Shown one piece after another: positions 1-8,215 of a stretch of DNA of 64,000 nucleotides; positions within the stretch are counted from its first letter, which is position 1; every line of letters starts with the position of its first letter. This DNA comes from Nitrospirota bacterium. GTDB lineage: Bacteria; Nitrospirota_A; Leptospirillia; Leptospirillales; Leptospirillaceae. The notes beneath the pieces were generated by a model. The model saw nothing but the letters and a program-made list of their open reading frames with translations. It had not been told where the DNA came from and made no database searches. The translations under genes were made by a program, and so were the position numbers. The stretch covers positions 62,001-126,000 of the forward strand of contig JAKCDE010000003.1 in the NCBI GenBank assembly GCA_021838585.1. The letters are read 5' to 3'.

Positions 1-607
1 CCGCCCGCATCCGACGATAGAGGTCGATGATCGAGGGGGTTCCCTCGAGGCCGACCCCCTCGAACACTGAAGGGCGGACAAAGTGGATCCCGAGAAAGAC
101 CCCGGAACGGGTTCCGGCACGCCGCTCCTCCCCGCAAAACCAGAGATCTCCGCCCGTCTCCCGGCCGATACGCCCCCTTTCGGTTTCGGGGCCCCGGGGG
201 GACAGCACGAGATGGATGTCGGAACGGTCCGCGTTCGCCCGATGGAGGAGCCGCCCCGGCCTGAGATCGGTCAGAATGTCCGCGTTGACCACCACCAGCC
301 AGTCGAAGTCCCGGAACCATTTCCGGGCGTTTAAAATCCCGCCGCCGGTCCCAAGGATCGTCTCCTCTTCGGAGAGAACCAGCTCCATCCCCCCGGGAAC
401 GAGACCAGGCAGGGCCGTCCGCATCATCTCCCTCCGGTAATGGGTATTGACGATGACCCGTGACGCTCCGCATTCCTCCAGGAAAGACAGGGGCCAGGAT
501 ATGGCCGGTCGACCGGCCACGGGAACCAGCGGTTTCGGGAGGTCGGGGAAAAGCGCCCGAATCCGCGTCCCGAGCCCCGCGGCCAGGACGAAACCACAGA
601 TCTTCAC
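1..607 (-). CDS. murU: MurU-like sugar-1-phosphate nucleotidyltransferase (3' end cut by window)
   Basis: This predicted nucleotidyltransferase would transfer UMP to N-acetylmuramate-1-phosphate, giving UDP-MurNAc in peptidoglycan recycling. About 202 codons are present; the C-terminus lies outside the window. The signature VLAAGLGTRIR is at residues 7-17, followed by the sugar-nucleotide lysine in DLPKPLVPV (K25) and the metal-binding Asp in VVNADILTD. I chose the GTG at 607 because it forms a GTGA overlap with the stop of the upstream kinase gene and is preceded by AGGAGG. The overlap implies translational coupling. MurU is assigned rather than a glucose-1-phosphate enzyme because of the AmgK-type partner; the family assignment is firm, the exact sugar is inferred. 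Confidence 0.8.
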   Translation of the reverse strand, partial: MKICGFVLAAGLGTRIRALFPDLPKPLVPVAGRPAISWPLSFLEECGASRVIVNTHYRREMMRTALPGLVPGGMELVLSEEETILGTGGGILNARKWFRDFDWLVVVNADILTDLRPGRLLHRANADRSDIHLVLSPRGPETERGRIGRETGGDLWFCGEERRAGTRSGVFLGIHFVRPSVFEGVGLEGTPSIIDLYRRMRA

Positions 608-1668
608 ACCTCCTGCTCCCCGGATGGTTTCCGGAGAAAAGGAAGGATCTGTCCGTAAATTGGTGCCAGATCGGGAAGGGCCCGGGCGAGACGTTCAAGA
701 TTCCGGTGCGTTCCTGAAACCGACCGGAGGAAGGACGGATTTCCCTTGACATCGGCGATATAGAAAAATCGCCCACAGGCTTTGAGGTTGCGCTGGAAGG
801 CGTGCCGGAACAGGGAGGCTGACGCCTGCTCCAGTGAGAGGGAGCCCGGAAGAACCCCCTCTTCGACCGCCAGTTCGCGATAGCGGGCAAGCCATCGCCG
901 GACTTCCTCCATGGGAAGGGAGCGATAGGCGTCGAACAGGAAGGAGGCCAGGTCGTAAAAGGGCGATCCCAGAAGAAGATCCTGGAAATCGATGAGCCCG
1001 AGACTCCCATCCTCCCGGACCATGATATTCCGGGAGTGGTAGTCCCTGTGGACAAGAACCGGAGAGCTCTCCCGGGCAAGGAGCTCCGATTCGTGATCAA
1101 AGGCCTTCCGGATGCCGGCAAGGGCGGATTCGGTCGCTCCTGCCAGACCGTATTCGACGAAATGCTCGAACTCCCAGCGTATCAGATCCCGGCTGAACCT
1201 CCGTCCGGAGAGCCAGGGAAGTTCCTCTTCCCAGGAAATTTTCTGGAGCGAAACCAGGAGGAGCAGGACCTTCTCCGTCAGGGTCTCCGATTCCTCCGGA
1301 CTTCCGGAAAGTCTCCCGGCAAGGGTATGGTCCCCCAGATCCTCCTGAAGAATGAGCTCCCCGCTTTCTCGAACGTGATAGAGGGAGGGGACGGGGATCC
1401 CCTTCGACAGCAGGAACCGCGCGATCAGGATGAACGGGTCTCCCGGGGGTCCGGCCCCTCCGCCGGACACGGCCTCCTCGGATTTCTTGAACCCCTCTCC
1501 CGCATTTTTCTGCATGAGAACGGCCGGAATCAGATCTCCTTCTGAAAAACGGACACGAAAATACCTCCGGTTGGAAGCATCCCCCGCCAGGGGCTCCCGA
1601 TCAAACCCTCCCGGCATACCGGCCTTGACCATCCATTCTCCGACGAAGCCCTTCCAGTCCCCTTCCAT
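604..1668 (-). CDS. amgK: AmgK-like N-acetylmuramate/N-acetylglucosamine anomeric kinase
   Basis: This is an aminoglycoside-phosphotransferase-fold kinase, about 354 residues. In the AmgK/MurU salvage route it phosphorylates MurNAc at C1, bypassing de novo UDP-MurNAc synthesis. The N-terminal nucleotide-binding segment GDASNRRYFRV (about residue 30) is typical of AmgK-type proteins. The catalytic loop HRDYHSRN lies near residue 208 and the metal-binding DFQD (in place of DFG) near 228. Two ATGs stand two codons apart (1674 and 1668). AAGGA sits directly against the first but 6 nt from the second, so 1668 is preferred. The gene is coupled to the downstream nucleotidyltransferase by a GTGA overlap. 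Family firm; substrate inferred from the pairing. Confidence 0.82.
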   Translation of the reverse strand: MEGDWKGFVGEWMVKAGMPGGFDREPLAGDASNRRYFRVRFSEGDLIPAVLMQKNAGEGFKKSEEAVSGGGAGPPGDPFILIARFLLSKGIPVPSLYHVRESGELILQEDLGDHTLAGRLSGSPEESETLTEKVLLLLVSLQKISWEEELPWLSGRRFSRDLIRWEFEHFVEYGLAGATESALAGIRKAFDHESELLARESSPVLVHRDYHSRNIMVREDGSLGLIDFQDLLLGSPFYDLASFLFDAYRSLPMEEVRRWLARYRELAVEEGVLPGSLSLEQASASLFRHAFQRNLKACGRFFYIADVKGNPSFLRSVSGTHRNLERLARALPDLAPIYGQILPFLRKPSGEQEV

Positions 1669-1792
1669 TCGCATTCCTTTTTGGTCTGATTAGAAATGTC
1701 AATGCCGTTTCCGTCCCCGACGCACTACAATAGGTATCGTACATGGCCACGGCCCGGGTTCCAACACCCATTCCCTTTCCGAAGGATTCTGC

Positions 1793-2839
1793 ATGGAGAA
1801 CAAACCATCATTCCGCATCCTCCCGCTTCTGCCCGGCATCCTTCTCTCCGTCGGCCTGGCCATACTGGCTTACGGCGGAAGTCTCCTCTCCCGGCACCTG
1901 ACCGGAAGCCTGCTTGTGGGCCCCATTCTCCTGGCCATCCTCCTCGGCGTCCTCGTCCGGAACCTCCTCCCTGTCCATGGCCATTTCGAAGCCGGAATCC
2001 ACTTTTCCTTCCGCCGACTCCTGCGCCTTGGGGTCGTCGGGCTGGGGTTCGACTTTTCCGCCCACGAGATTCTCTCCGTCGGACTTCGGGGGCTTCTCCT
2101 CGACCTCCTGGTCATCGCCTCCGTCTACGGGGCGGCGGTCTGGCTCGGTCGACGCAGGGGACTTCCGGACAGCCTCTCCCTCCTTCTCGGAACAGGGACC
2201 GCGATCTGCGGCGCCTCGGCGATCGTCGCCGCCAACTCCGTCATCCGGGGAAAGGACGAGGAGGTCGCCTTCTCGGTCGCGACTGTCACTATTTTCGGAA
2301 CGCTCTCCATGTTCCTTTTTCCCCTTGCGAACCGTCTCATCCATTTGCCCGACTCCGTCTATGGAGCCTGGGCCGGCTCCTCCATTCACGAGGTCGGTCA
2401 GGTCATCGGGGCCACCCTTCCCTACTCCCACGAATCCCTTCGTACCGGAACCGTTCTCAAGCTGACCCGGGTCGCCCTCCTCCTTCCGGTCGTCCTCCTT
2501 CTGGAGGCCATGATCCTCTTCAGGTCCCGGAAAGGCGAAAGAAGCCATGGGGATCATGCCCGTCATTTCCCCTGGTTCGTGGCGGCATTCGCCGGAGTGG
2601 TCCTTCTGAACTTCCTGATCGCCATTCCCCCTCAGATTCTCTCGGTCCTGCAAAAGATCGACGCCGGGATCCTTGCCGTCGCCATGGTGGGAATGGGGCT
2701 TGAAACCCACCTCTCCCGCCTGGTCCGATTCGGCTGGAAACCCGTCGGACTCGGATTTCTGCTGTGGATTTTCGTGACCGGAGCGGGCCTCGCCCTCTCG
2801 CTCCTGATCTATGGCCATCACGGACCGGCTGGGGTATGA
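1793..2839 (+). CDS. YeiH/UPF0324-family membrane transporter
   Basis: This is a 348-residue polytopic inner-membrane protein with about ten hydrophobic segments, the usual size for the YeiH family (often annotated as putative sulfate exporters). Diagnostic stretches are GTAICGASAI in the middle of the protein and GAWAGSSIHEVGQV about 50 residues later. AAGGA lies 6 nt before the ATG. It stands alone, transcribed away from amgK across a 118-nt gap, with mutM 27 nt downstream, so the two may be co-transcribed. The transported substrate is not visible in the sequence; sulfite/sulfate export is only the family label. Confidence 0.82.
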   Translation: MENKPSFRILPLLPGILLSVGLAILAYGGSLLSRHLTGSLLVGPILLAILLGVLVRNLLPVHGHFEAGIHFSFRRLLRLGVVGLGFDFSAHEILSVGLRGLLLDLLVIASVYGAAVWLGRRRGLPDSLSLLLGTGTAICGASAIVAANSVIRGKDEEVAFSVATVTIFGTLSMFLFPLANRLIHLPDSVYGAWAGSSIHEVGQVIGATLPYSHESLRTGTVLKLTRVALLLPVVLLLEAMILFRSRKGERSHGDHARHFPWFVAAFAGVVLLNFLIAIPPQILSVLQKIDAGILAVAMVGMGLETHLSRLVRFGWKPVGLGFLLWIFVTGAGLALSLLIYGHHGPAGV

Positions 2840-2866
2840 TCGACAGAGAGAAAGGATCCTCCCTCC

Positions 2867-3889
2867 ATGCCGGAACTTCCCGAAGTCGAAACCTCAAAAA
2901 GGGACCTCGAACTTTTTTTTAGCGGAGCGCCCGTCTCCGGAATAAAATTTCATGAAAAAAGGATCCGGGTGGGCGATCCTTCCCCCGATCTCCCCGGCCC
3001 CGGATGGCTCGGAGCCGGAATCGATCGTCACGGAAAAACCCTGATCATGGGATTTTCCCGCCCCGAAACCCACATTTCGCCGGGAGAGAACGCCCCCGCC
3101 CGCCCGATCCTTTTTCTTCTGTCCCGATTCGGGATGTCGGGGAGCTGGAGACGGATCGATTCCCGGGCCAATCCGCCTCACAGCCACCTTGAAATTCGAT
3201 TTTCAGACAGGAACTCACGACTCGTCTGGGTCGACCCCCGCCGGTTTGGCCGGATCGAACTTGCACGGGATCCCCGGACCGCCCACTTGCTGTCCCAGGT
3301 CGGACCGGATGCTCTCGCCATCAGCCCGGAGGAACTCGGAGCCCTTCTCTCCTGTACATCTCGCCCCCTCCGGGCGGCCCTCATGGACCAGCGCCTCTTG
3401 GCAGGAATCGGCAACATCTACATGGCCGAAGTCCTTTTTGCGGCGCGGCTGTCCCCCTTCCGCAAAAGCTCCTCCCTCATACCAAGCGAGGTCCGGGCCC
3501 TGTGGACCTCCCTGCAGGCAGTCCTCCAGGCTGCCATCGCCGAAGGGGGATCCACCATTCACTCCTTCTCCCGGGAGGATGGCCGGGCCGGAGGCTATCA
3601 GAGGCTCCATCTGGTCTATGGACGCGAGGGACTCCCCTGCGCCGGATGCGGTCTTCCCGTTCAACGAACGACCCTCGAGGCCCGATCCCTCTATTACTGT
3701 TTCTCATGCCAGCCCGGGGTAAGGACGGACTCCCGGAGAATGCCCTCCGAAGACTTCCTCGATGGCGAAAGACCCGACGCAGACCGGATCGATTCTGTCC
3801 CCCAATCCGCGCACGACCGCAAGGGGAACAAGGACGCGAGATCCTTCCCTTTTTCTGATACAAGTCGCAGGGATCCCGTCGCAAGATAG
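2867..3889 (+). CDS. mutM: Formamidopyrimidine-DNA glycosylase (Fpg/MutM) with C-terminal extension
   Basis: This bifunctional DNA glycosylase/AP lyase removes 8-oxoguanine and ring-opened purines. The N-terminus MPELPEVET supplies the catalytic Pro (exposed after Met removal) and Glu. The beta-lyase lysine is in HGKTLI (K57), the helix-two-turn-helix region is around GIGNIYMAEVLF (181-192), and the zinc finger uses C258, C261, C278 and C281. Typical family members end just after this finger at about 270 residues. This one continues for a polar, probably disordered tail of about 55 residues (285-340) until the first stop. The core assignment is certain; whether the tail is functional is unknown. 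Confidence 0.95.
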   Translation: MPELPEVETSKRDLELFFSGAPVSGIKFHEKRIRVGDPSPDLPGPGWLGAGIDRHGKTLIMGFSRPETHISPGENAPARPILFLLSRFGMSGSWRRIDSRANPPHSHLEIRFSDRNSRLVWVDPRRFGRIELARDPRTAHLLSQVGPDALAISPEELGALLSCTSRPLRAALMDQRLLAGIGNIYMAEVLFAARLSPFRKSSSLIPSEVRALWTSLQAVLQAAIAEGGSTIHSFSREDGRAGGYQRLHLVYGREGLPCAGCGLPVQRTTLEARSLYYCFSCQPGVRTDSRRMPSEDFLDGERPDADRIDSVPQSAHDRKGNKDARSFPFSDTSRRDPVAR

Positions 3890-4000
3890 CGTCCCGGAGG
3901 TTCCCCGTCCGGCTCTTCCTGGAGGAGTCCACCGGTCCCGAAAAGACACCCTCCTCCCTTCCTGCCCGTGATCCCAAGCACAAATCCCCCCTGAAAAATA

Positions 4001-4009
4001 TGCTATGAT
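4001..4009 (+). promoter_or_regulatory. Extended -10 promoter candidate upstream of rnc
   Basis: TGCTATGAT is an extended -10 (TGn plus TATGAT) with no good -35 at 17 nt. A transcript starting near 4016 would have a leader of about 120 nt before rnc. The leader holds a short GGGC/GCCC hairpin followed by five T at about 4053-4073, a possible attenuator. Sequence pattern only. Confidence 0.4.
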
Positions 4010-4134
4010 GAAAACCTGCGCCTCTGGACCGTGGTCGTCTTGCCCAGGATCCGGGGGCGGGAGAGCCCTTTTTCGATCATAGATCTTGCATCGCCACCAC
4101 GACCTGGACTCACAAAATTAGATTGGAGGTTCCG

Positions 4135-5148
4135 TTGGGAGATGTCCGGCAGGGGAACACCCCCAAATCAGCGGAGACTCTGATCCGGATGCTCGGCCTT
4201 CCATTCAAGGAAAGCCTCCGCATAGAAGAGGCCTTGACCCATCGCTCAGCCTCTCATGAACGGGGTCGAAAAAAGCCCATTCCCAACTATGAGCGCCTTG
4301 AATTTCTCGGAGACCGGGTTGTCGGGCTCATTGTCAGCGAATACCTGCTCAACATGTGGCCGCAGGCCACGGAGGGGGAGGTAGGACAGGTTTTTTCCAC
4401 GATCGTGAGCACCCAGACCCTTGCATCGATCGCCCGACGCATGGATCTCGGGTCCTACATGATTCTTGGCAAGGGGAGCCACTCTTCAGGAGAGCGGGAG
4501 AACCAGTCCCTACTTGCCGACACATTTGAATCCCTCGCGGCGGCCATTTATTGCGAGTATGGACTGGAGACGGTCCGGCAGATCCTGATCCCCTGGTTTG
4601 CCCAGCCACTCCAGGAGATTCTTCGCTCCATCGAATCCGCCCCCCCACGGGAGCCACGACGGCAACCTGCGCCTTCTCCGGAACCGGAACCTTCCCGCCC
4701 GCGCGAACGGGGCAAGAACCCTCCGAACTACAAACTGCTCATCCAGAAATGGGGCCAGCAGCATTTTGGCGCGACTCCCGAACTTCTTCTAGTAGAAGAA
4801 TCCGGTCCGTCGCATCAGCGCCGATTTGTCATGGGAGTTTTTTTGGGGGGAGTTCTACTCGAACAGGCGGCAGCCGGTACAAAAAGAGGGGCCGGATTTA
4901 CGGCCCTCGAACATCTCTGGAGCCGGATTCAGGAGGGTTTTATGCCCGACATTCCCGCCAAACCGGTTTCCGCGGAGGCCTCACCTGTGGAAGAAGTCCA
5001 GTCCCCCGCACCTCACCCGGACACGCCCCCTCTTCCCGAAAGTCCTTCCCACGAAGCCTCTGGCCTTGTGGGTGAAGAGTCGCCGACCGAACCCGTCCTG
5101 ACCTTCGTCTCGGGACCGCAGCAGGAAGACGGCCCGTCCGAGTCCTGA
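4135..5148 (+). CDS. rnc: Ribonuclease III with C-terminal extension
   Basis: This double-strand-specific endoribonuclease processes rRNA and structured mRNAs. The RNase III signature YERLEFLGD is at residues 52-60, and the second acidic motif LLADTFESLAAAIY carries the catalytic Asp and Glu. A dsRNA-binding domain follows from about residue 200 (PNYKLLIQKWGQ) to 270. The last 65 residues or so are Pro/Glu/Ser-rich and probably disordered; with them the protein is 337 residues, against the usual 220-250. I chose TTG at 4135 because GGAGG lies 5 nt before it; the in-frame TTG at 4123 overlaps that site. It is followed by a bidirectional terminator. Confidence 0.95.
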   Translation: MGDVRQGNTPKSAETLIRMLGLPFKESLRIEEALTHRSASHERGRKKPIPNYERLEFLGDRVVGLIVSEYLLNMWPQATEGEVGQVFSTIVSTQTLASIARRMDLGSYMILGKGSHSSGERENQSLLADTFESLAAAIYCEYGLETVRQILIPWFAQPLQEILRSIESAPPREPRRQPAPSPEPEPSRPRERGKNPPNYKLLIQKWGQQHFGATPELLLVEESGPSHQRRFVMGVFLGGVLLEQAAAGTKRGAGFTALEHLWSRIQEGFMPDIPAKPVSAEASPVEEVQSPAPHPDTPPLPESPSHEASGLVGEESPTEPVLTFVSGPQQEDGPSES

Positions 5149-5168
5149 AAAACGCTCAATAAAACCAA

Positions 5169-5200
5169 AAAAAAGGGTAGCCGTTCGGCTACCCTTTTTT
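5169..5200. terminator. Bidirectional intrinsic terminator
   Basis: A perfect 8-bp stem GGGTAGCC/GGCTACCC (5175-5182 and 5187-5194) with loop GTTC is flanked by six A and six T, so it works on both strands. It separates rnc on the + strand from the small gene ending at 5221 on the - strand. Confidence 0.92.
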
Positions 5201-5220
5201 GACACTTTCCGGAAAACGAA

Positions 5221-5355
5221 TCACCAGGATCCCATCCAGTGATTCTGGAGCATGGAAATATGGTCGAAGACGGCGATAAGTCCGAACCAGAGACCGGTAA
5301 GCATCACCACCGCCAACATTCCCTTGGATTCTCCACGATCAGAAATCTTCTTCAT
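5221..5355 (-). CDS. 44-residue single-pass membrane protein, unknown function
   Basis: This small open frame begins MKKISDRGESKG and has one hydrophobic segment (about residues 13-31) followed by a short polar tail ending WMGSW. The start is supported by GGAGG placed 6 nt before the ATG. Support that it is real comes from that ribosome site, the positively charged head plus membrane span, and the bidirectional terminator just past its stop. The size and topology resemble small subunits of respiratory oxidases or similar complexes, but no family signature is recognisable. It lies in opposite orientation to both neighbours, so it is its own transcription unit. Confidence 0.6.
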   Translation of the reverse strand: MKKISDRGESKGMLAVVMLTGLWFGLIAVFDHISMLQNHWMGSW

Positions 5356-5609
5356 AATCGTCCTCCCGTTTTTTTGAGACCTTTTTGTCCAGGTCTGGGA
5401 AATCCTCCCTATCATTAAAAAATCCTTTTTGGGGAGACCCCCAAATCTCCCGCTTGGAGACCATACCACAGAATCCTCAATGCTTCAACATTGAAACATC
5501 CACGTTTCACCTCTGGCGGCAAGCTGGAAAATCCAGCGTTTTCCAACCCGAGCCGTTCAATGGTAGAATAGAATCAAAACCCGGAAATACTCCGGAAAGG
5601 AGTCCTTCC

Positions 5610-6059
5610 ATGATCCAGGTCTTCGTCAAGGAAATTTTTTTCGATGCCACAAATCAGGCCTACATTCTGATCCTTCAGGACGAAAGCAAAGAATGGACAC
5701 TTCCCGTTTGGGTCGGACCCTTTGAAGCCCAGGCCATATCGATGGGTCTTGCCCGGTCCCACCCTGACCGACCCCAGACGCATGATCTGTTCATTTCCCT
5801 CCTCGGTTCCATCAATGTGAAGCTTCTGTCCGCCGTCATCAACAGGCTCGAGGGGGAGACATACTACGCCACACTTCATCTCCTGTCGGACAACGCAGAG
5901 TTTTCGATCGACTCCCGTCCCAGCGACGCTGTGGCCATCGCCATCCGGGGGCAGGTTCCCATTTTCGTGAAAGAGGGGATTCTCAAGAAGACACCTCCCC
6001 ACATGGATTTTTCACAATTGATGGATAAAACTGATGACCCTGAAAAGCCAAATCCGTAA
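5610..6059 (+). CDS. Bifunctional nuclease (BFN/DUF151) family protein
   Basis: This 149-residue protein is of the BFN/DUF151 family, whose characterised members have RNase and DNase activity. Family features are the start MIQVFVKEIFFD, LPVWVGPFEAQAI (about 34-46), the block from THDLF through the valines before INRLEGETYYATL, and DSRPSDAVAIAIR near residue 108. The open frame runs further upstream, but the ATG at 5610 has AAAGGAG 7 nt before it and matches the family's N-terminus. The stop overlaps the next gene by 26 nt, implying translational coupling. Catalytic role here is inferred from family only. Confidence 0.85.
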   Translation: MIQVFVKEIFFDATNQAYILILQDESKEWTLPVWVGPFEAQAISMGLARSHPDRPQTHDLFISLLGSINVKLLSAVINRLEGETYYATLHLLSDNAEFSIDSRPSDAVAIAIRGQVPIFVKEGILKKTPPHMDFSQLMDKTDDPEKPNP

Positions 6060-6657
6060 TCTTGTTCTTCCGGTTCTTCTTTTATTGCTTTCTTCCTGCG
6101 TCGACTCGATCAACAATCTCTCCAAAGAATCCTACATGGCGGATGGCTTTTCCTCCGCAGCCCTCACCCGGGACGGGGTCGCAATCACTCCCACCGTAGC
6201 CGGATCCGGGACCGCACAGGAGGCCTTGACCATCGGAACCCTTCTCGATGCGGCGATGATAGGAAAGAGTTCCTCGACCGGGTCTCTTCTCACCGAATCC
6301 CAGGTCGGACAGGAAATCCGGAAAGACAGCTCTCTCGCAGCCCTTTGGAAACAAATGGAACCACACATCTCGGCCCACAGCATTCGGGGGATGACGGCCG
6401 CACGGATCTTTGGGAAACGTCTGGGCGTCCGTTATCTGTTCGAGACCCAGATCCAGATGGCTGAAATTGCGGGAGGCGCCGAACAGGTCCGGGTTTATGC
6501 CAGGATTTACGACATCCGGCAAGACCGCATCGTCTGGGAAGGCGTGGGGGAAGGGCGTGGTTACGAGAAGATTGTTTTTCCGTCGACTCCCGCCACATTC
6601 AATGTTGTCGCCAGGGTGGCGGTTCGAGGACTCGTCGACAGGCTCTACGGACACTGA
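6034..6657 (+). CDS. Putative lipoprotein, unknown function
   Basis: This 207-residue protein has a lipoprotein signal peptide: charged MTLKSQIRN, a hydrophobic leucine-rich core, and lipobox LSSC with Cys at about position 22. The mature part has an alpha/beta region (FGKRLGVRYLFETQIQ... and YARIYDIRQDRIVWEG) that resembles the assembly-associated CsgG/TolB-N-like lipoproteins, in which a strand-rich domain carries a VYDxxxGxxVW pattern. That similarity is only suggestive. It overlaps the preceding nuclease gene by 26 nt, so it is probably translated from the same message. Confidence 0.75.
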   Translation: MTLKSQIRNLVLPVLLLLLSSCVDSINNLSKESYMADGFSSAALTRDGVAITPTVAGSGTAQEALTIGTLLDAAMIGKSSSTGSLLTESQVGQEIRKDSSLAALWKQMEPHISAHSIRGMTAARIFGKRLGVRYLFETQIQMAEIAGGAEQVRVYARIYDIRQDRIVWEGVGEGRGYEKIVFPSTPATFNVVARVAVRGLVDRLYGH

Positions 6658-6676
6658 ATCCAAAGAAGGAGCGTCC

Positions 6677-6991
6677 ATGCCTTCCGTCAAAATCATCGAG
6701 CTTGATCGTGAAATCGAGATCCTTCCCGGGCAGACCATTCTTCAGGGGGCCATGGCCAACGGAATTGCCTTTGGCTTCGTCTGCGGGGGAAATGCGGCCT
6801 GCGGGACCTGTCTCGTGAAGATCGTCGAAGGGCTGGAATCGCTTGGAAAGCGGAACCCCAAGGAGGACTTTCTGGCCAAGGCCATGATGCTCGAGCCGGA
6901 ATACCGACTCGGATGCCAGACGGAGGTCTCGGACACTCCCCTGGTCTGTTCCATCCTCTCCCTGGCCCGGGAAAACTCCGCCCGGAGATAG
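6677..6991 (+). CDS. [2Fe-2S] ferredoxin
   Basis: This 104-residue single-domain ferredoxin carries electrons at low potential. Cluster ligands are C36, C42, C45 and C80, spaced C-x5-C-x2-C and a distant fourth, in CGGNAACGTC and GCQTE. The C-x5-C spacing is that of adrenodoxin-type ferredoxins rather than the plant type (C-x4-C). AGAAGGAG lies 5-6 nt before the ATG. It follows the lipoprotein gene by 19 nt on the same strand and is last in the run; lpxC converges from the other side 31 nt away. The electron partner is not evident. Confidence 0.88.
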   Translation: MPSVKIIELDREIEILPGQTILQGAMANGIAFGFVCGGNAACGTCLVKIVEGLESLGKRNPKEDFLAKAMMLEPEYRLGCQTEVSDTPLVCSILSLARENSARR

Positions 6992-7022
6992 CGGCTCGAA
7001 AAGGGACAGCCTTCCGAAAGGG

Positions 7023-7937
7023 TTACTGACTGAGAGGGATGAGCTTTTCTCCGGGGACGGACGTGGACTCGACATCGGAAGCGGGCGCCTTGGTCGAAGA
7101 AAGTGCCAGATTCCCTTTCTCCCAGAGAGACCGGAGACATCCGGTATGAAAGGCATGGCCCCCCCGCCGGACGACGAACCGCCCGACCACCGGGCGGTCG
7201 AGCAATCTCACGTCCCCTAGAAAATCAAGGATCTTGTGGCGCACAAACTCGTCCGCATAAGTCTGCTGATCCGGGTTCAAAAGAGCGTTCTTCCCCATCA
7301 CGAGGGCGTTTGAAAGACTCCCTCCCCTGGCCAGCCCCATAGCGCGCATCTTGTGGATATCCGACTCGAAACAGAAGGTCTTGGCGCGGGAGATATCCGA
7401 CGCGTAGGAGGATTCGCTCAAGGTAAAGCGATACCGTTGAAGAAGCCCTGGACCGAAGTCGATCTCGTAATCCACCTCGAAGCGGTCGGAGGGTTCAACC
7501 GCAAGATATTTATTCCCGGAGACGAACTCTTCGGACCGGACAACACGATAAAATCTCTGGGTCTTCTTCTGCTCTACGATTCCGGCAGCGGTAATTGCCT
7601 CGACGAGAGGGCGGGACGATCCATCCAGGATAGGAAGCTCTGCACCATCGATCTCGGCGACGAGATTGTCGAGGTAAAGCCCGTTCAGGGCCGACATCAG
7701 ATGCTCGATCGTCTGAACCGTCGCCTGGCCATCAAAAAGGACGGTCGAAAGCGTCGAACGTTCCGTCGAGACGAATCGGACATGCGCCGGGATATAGACG
7801 CTTCCCAGATCGGACCGGTGAAAGACGATCCCGTGGTTCTCGGGCGCCGGATGAAGAAGCAGCGCCACTTCCCTTCCGGAGTGCAGACCTGTTCCCCGGA
7901 TCTCGACCGGCTTTGCCAGCGTTCTCTGCCACCTCAT
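7023..7937 (-). CDS. lpxC: UDP-3-O-acyl-N-acetylglucosamine deacetylase
   Basis: This zinc amidase catalyses the committed step of lipid A synthesis, which marks the organism as Gram-negative with LPS. Zinc ligands are the His of TIEHL and the His and Asp of RHKILD; the general-base region GHAFHTGCLRSLW is near residue 260. Length (304-306) is typical. Two ATGs lie two codons apart. GGGAGG abuts the first (7943) but stands 7 nt from the second (7937); with the second, the first zinc His falls at residue 79, the same number as in E. coli. A TATAAT on the - strand at 8087-8082 is a possible promoter. Confidence 0.95.
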   Translation of the reverse strand: MRWQRTLAKPVEIRGTGLHSGREVALLLHPAPENHGIVFHRSDLGSVYIPAHVRFVSTERSTLSTVLFDGQATVQTIEHLMSALNGLYLDNLVAEIDGAELPILDGSSRPLVEAITAAGIVEQKKTQRFYRVVRSEEFVSGNKYLAVEPSDRFEVDYEIDFGPGLLQRYRFTLSESSYASDISRAKTFCFESDIHKMRAMGLARGGSLSNALVMGKNALLNPDQQTYADEFVRHKILDFLGDVRLLDRPVVGRFVVRRGGHAFHTGCLRSLWEKGNLALSSTKAPASDVESTSVPGEKLIPLSQ

Positions 7938-8139
7938 CCGCATTCCTCCCCCCCATTCGGGAGCGTTGATTCCGCCTGACCGGTTTCCCCGATGACTGGT
8001 ATCCGGACCGATTGATCCGACTTTCCATATTCTGACGACGAATCACAGCAAGCGAGATGCCAAAAAGGCACTCTGTCTTAAATTATATTATGGCAATGAC
8101 TTAATAGACACCCCTCTCGACAGGTCGATGAGGAGCGAT

Positions 8140-8181
8140 GGAAAAAGTGTCGCATTTTTTCCTGGGATGTGGAAAAAATGC
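8140..8181. repeat. Three-part inverted repeat between the ppcA operon and lpxC
   Basis: GCATTTTTTCC (8152-8162) and GGAAAAAATGC (8171-8181) form a perfect 11-bp stem with an 8-nt loop. A third element, GGAAAAAGTG (8140-8149), can pair with the same central arm using a wobble pair. Read on the - strand it lies just after the stop at 8216 and before lpxC, the place for a terminator or attenuator. Confidence 0.6.
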
Positions 8182-8215
8182 CACCCTGCCCGGAGAACCA
8201 GGAAGGGGCGAGGCG

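Noticed and set aside
1696..2821. Long open frames on both strands over the YeiH-type gene
   Set aside because: Arg/Pro/Ser-rich shadow translations. The YeiH frame has family motifs and a ribosome site.
3694..3981. Minus-strand frames opposite the mutM tail
   Set aside because: No motif and no ribosome site; the two overlapping frames are not consistent with one gene.
7350..7360. DnaA-box-like TGTGGATAT
   Set aside because: A single imperfect match inside lpxC, with no cluster of boxes nearby.
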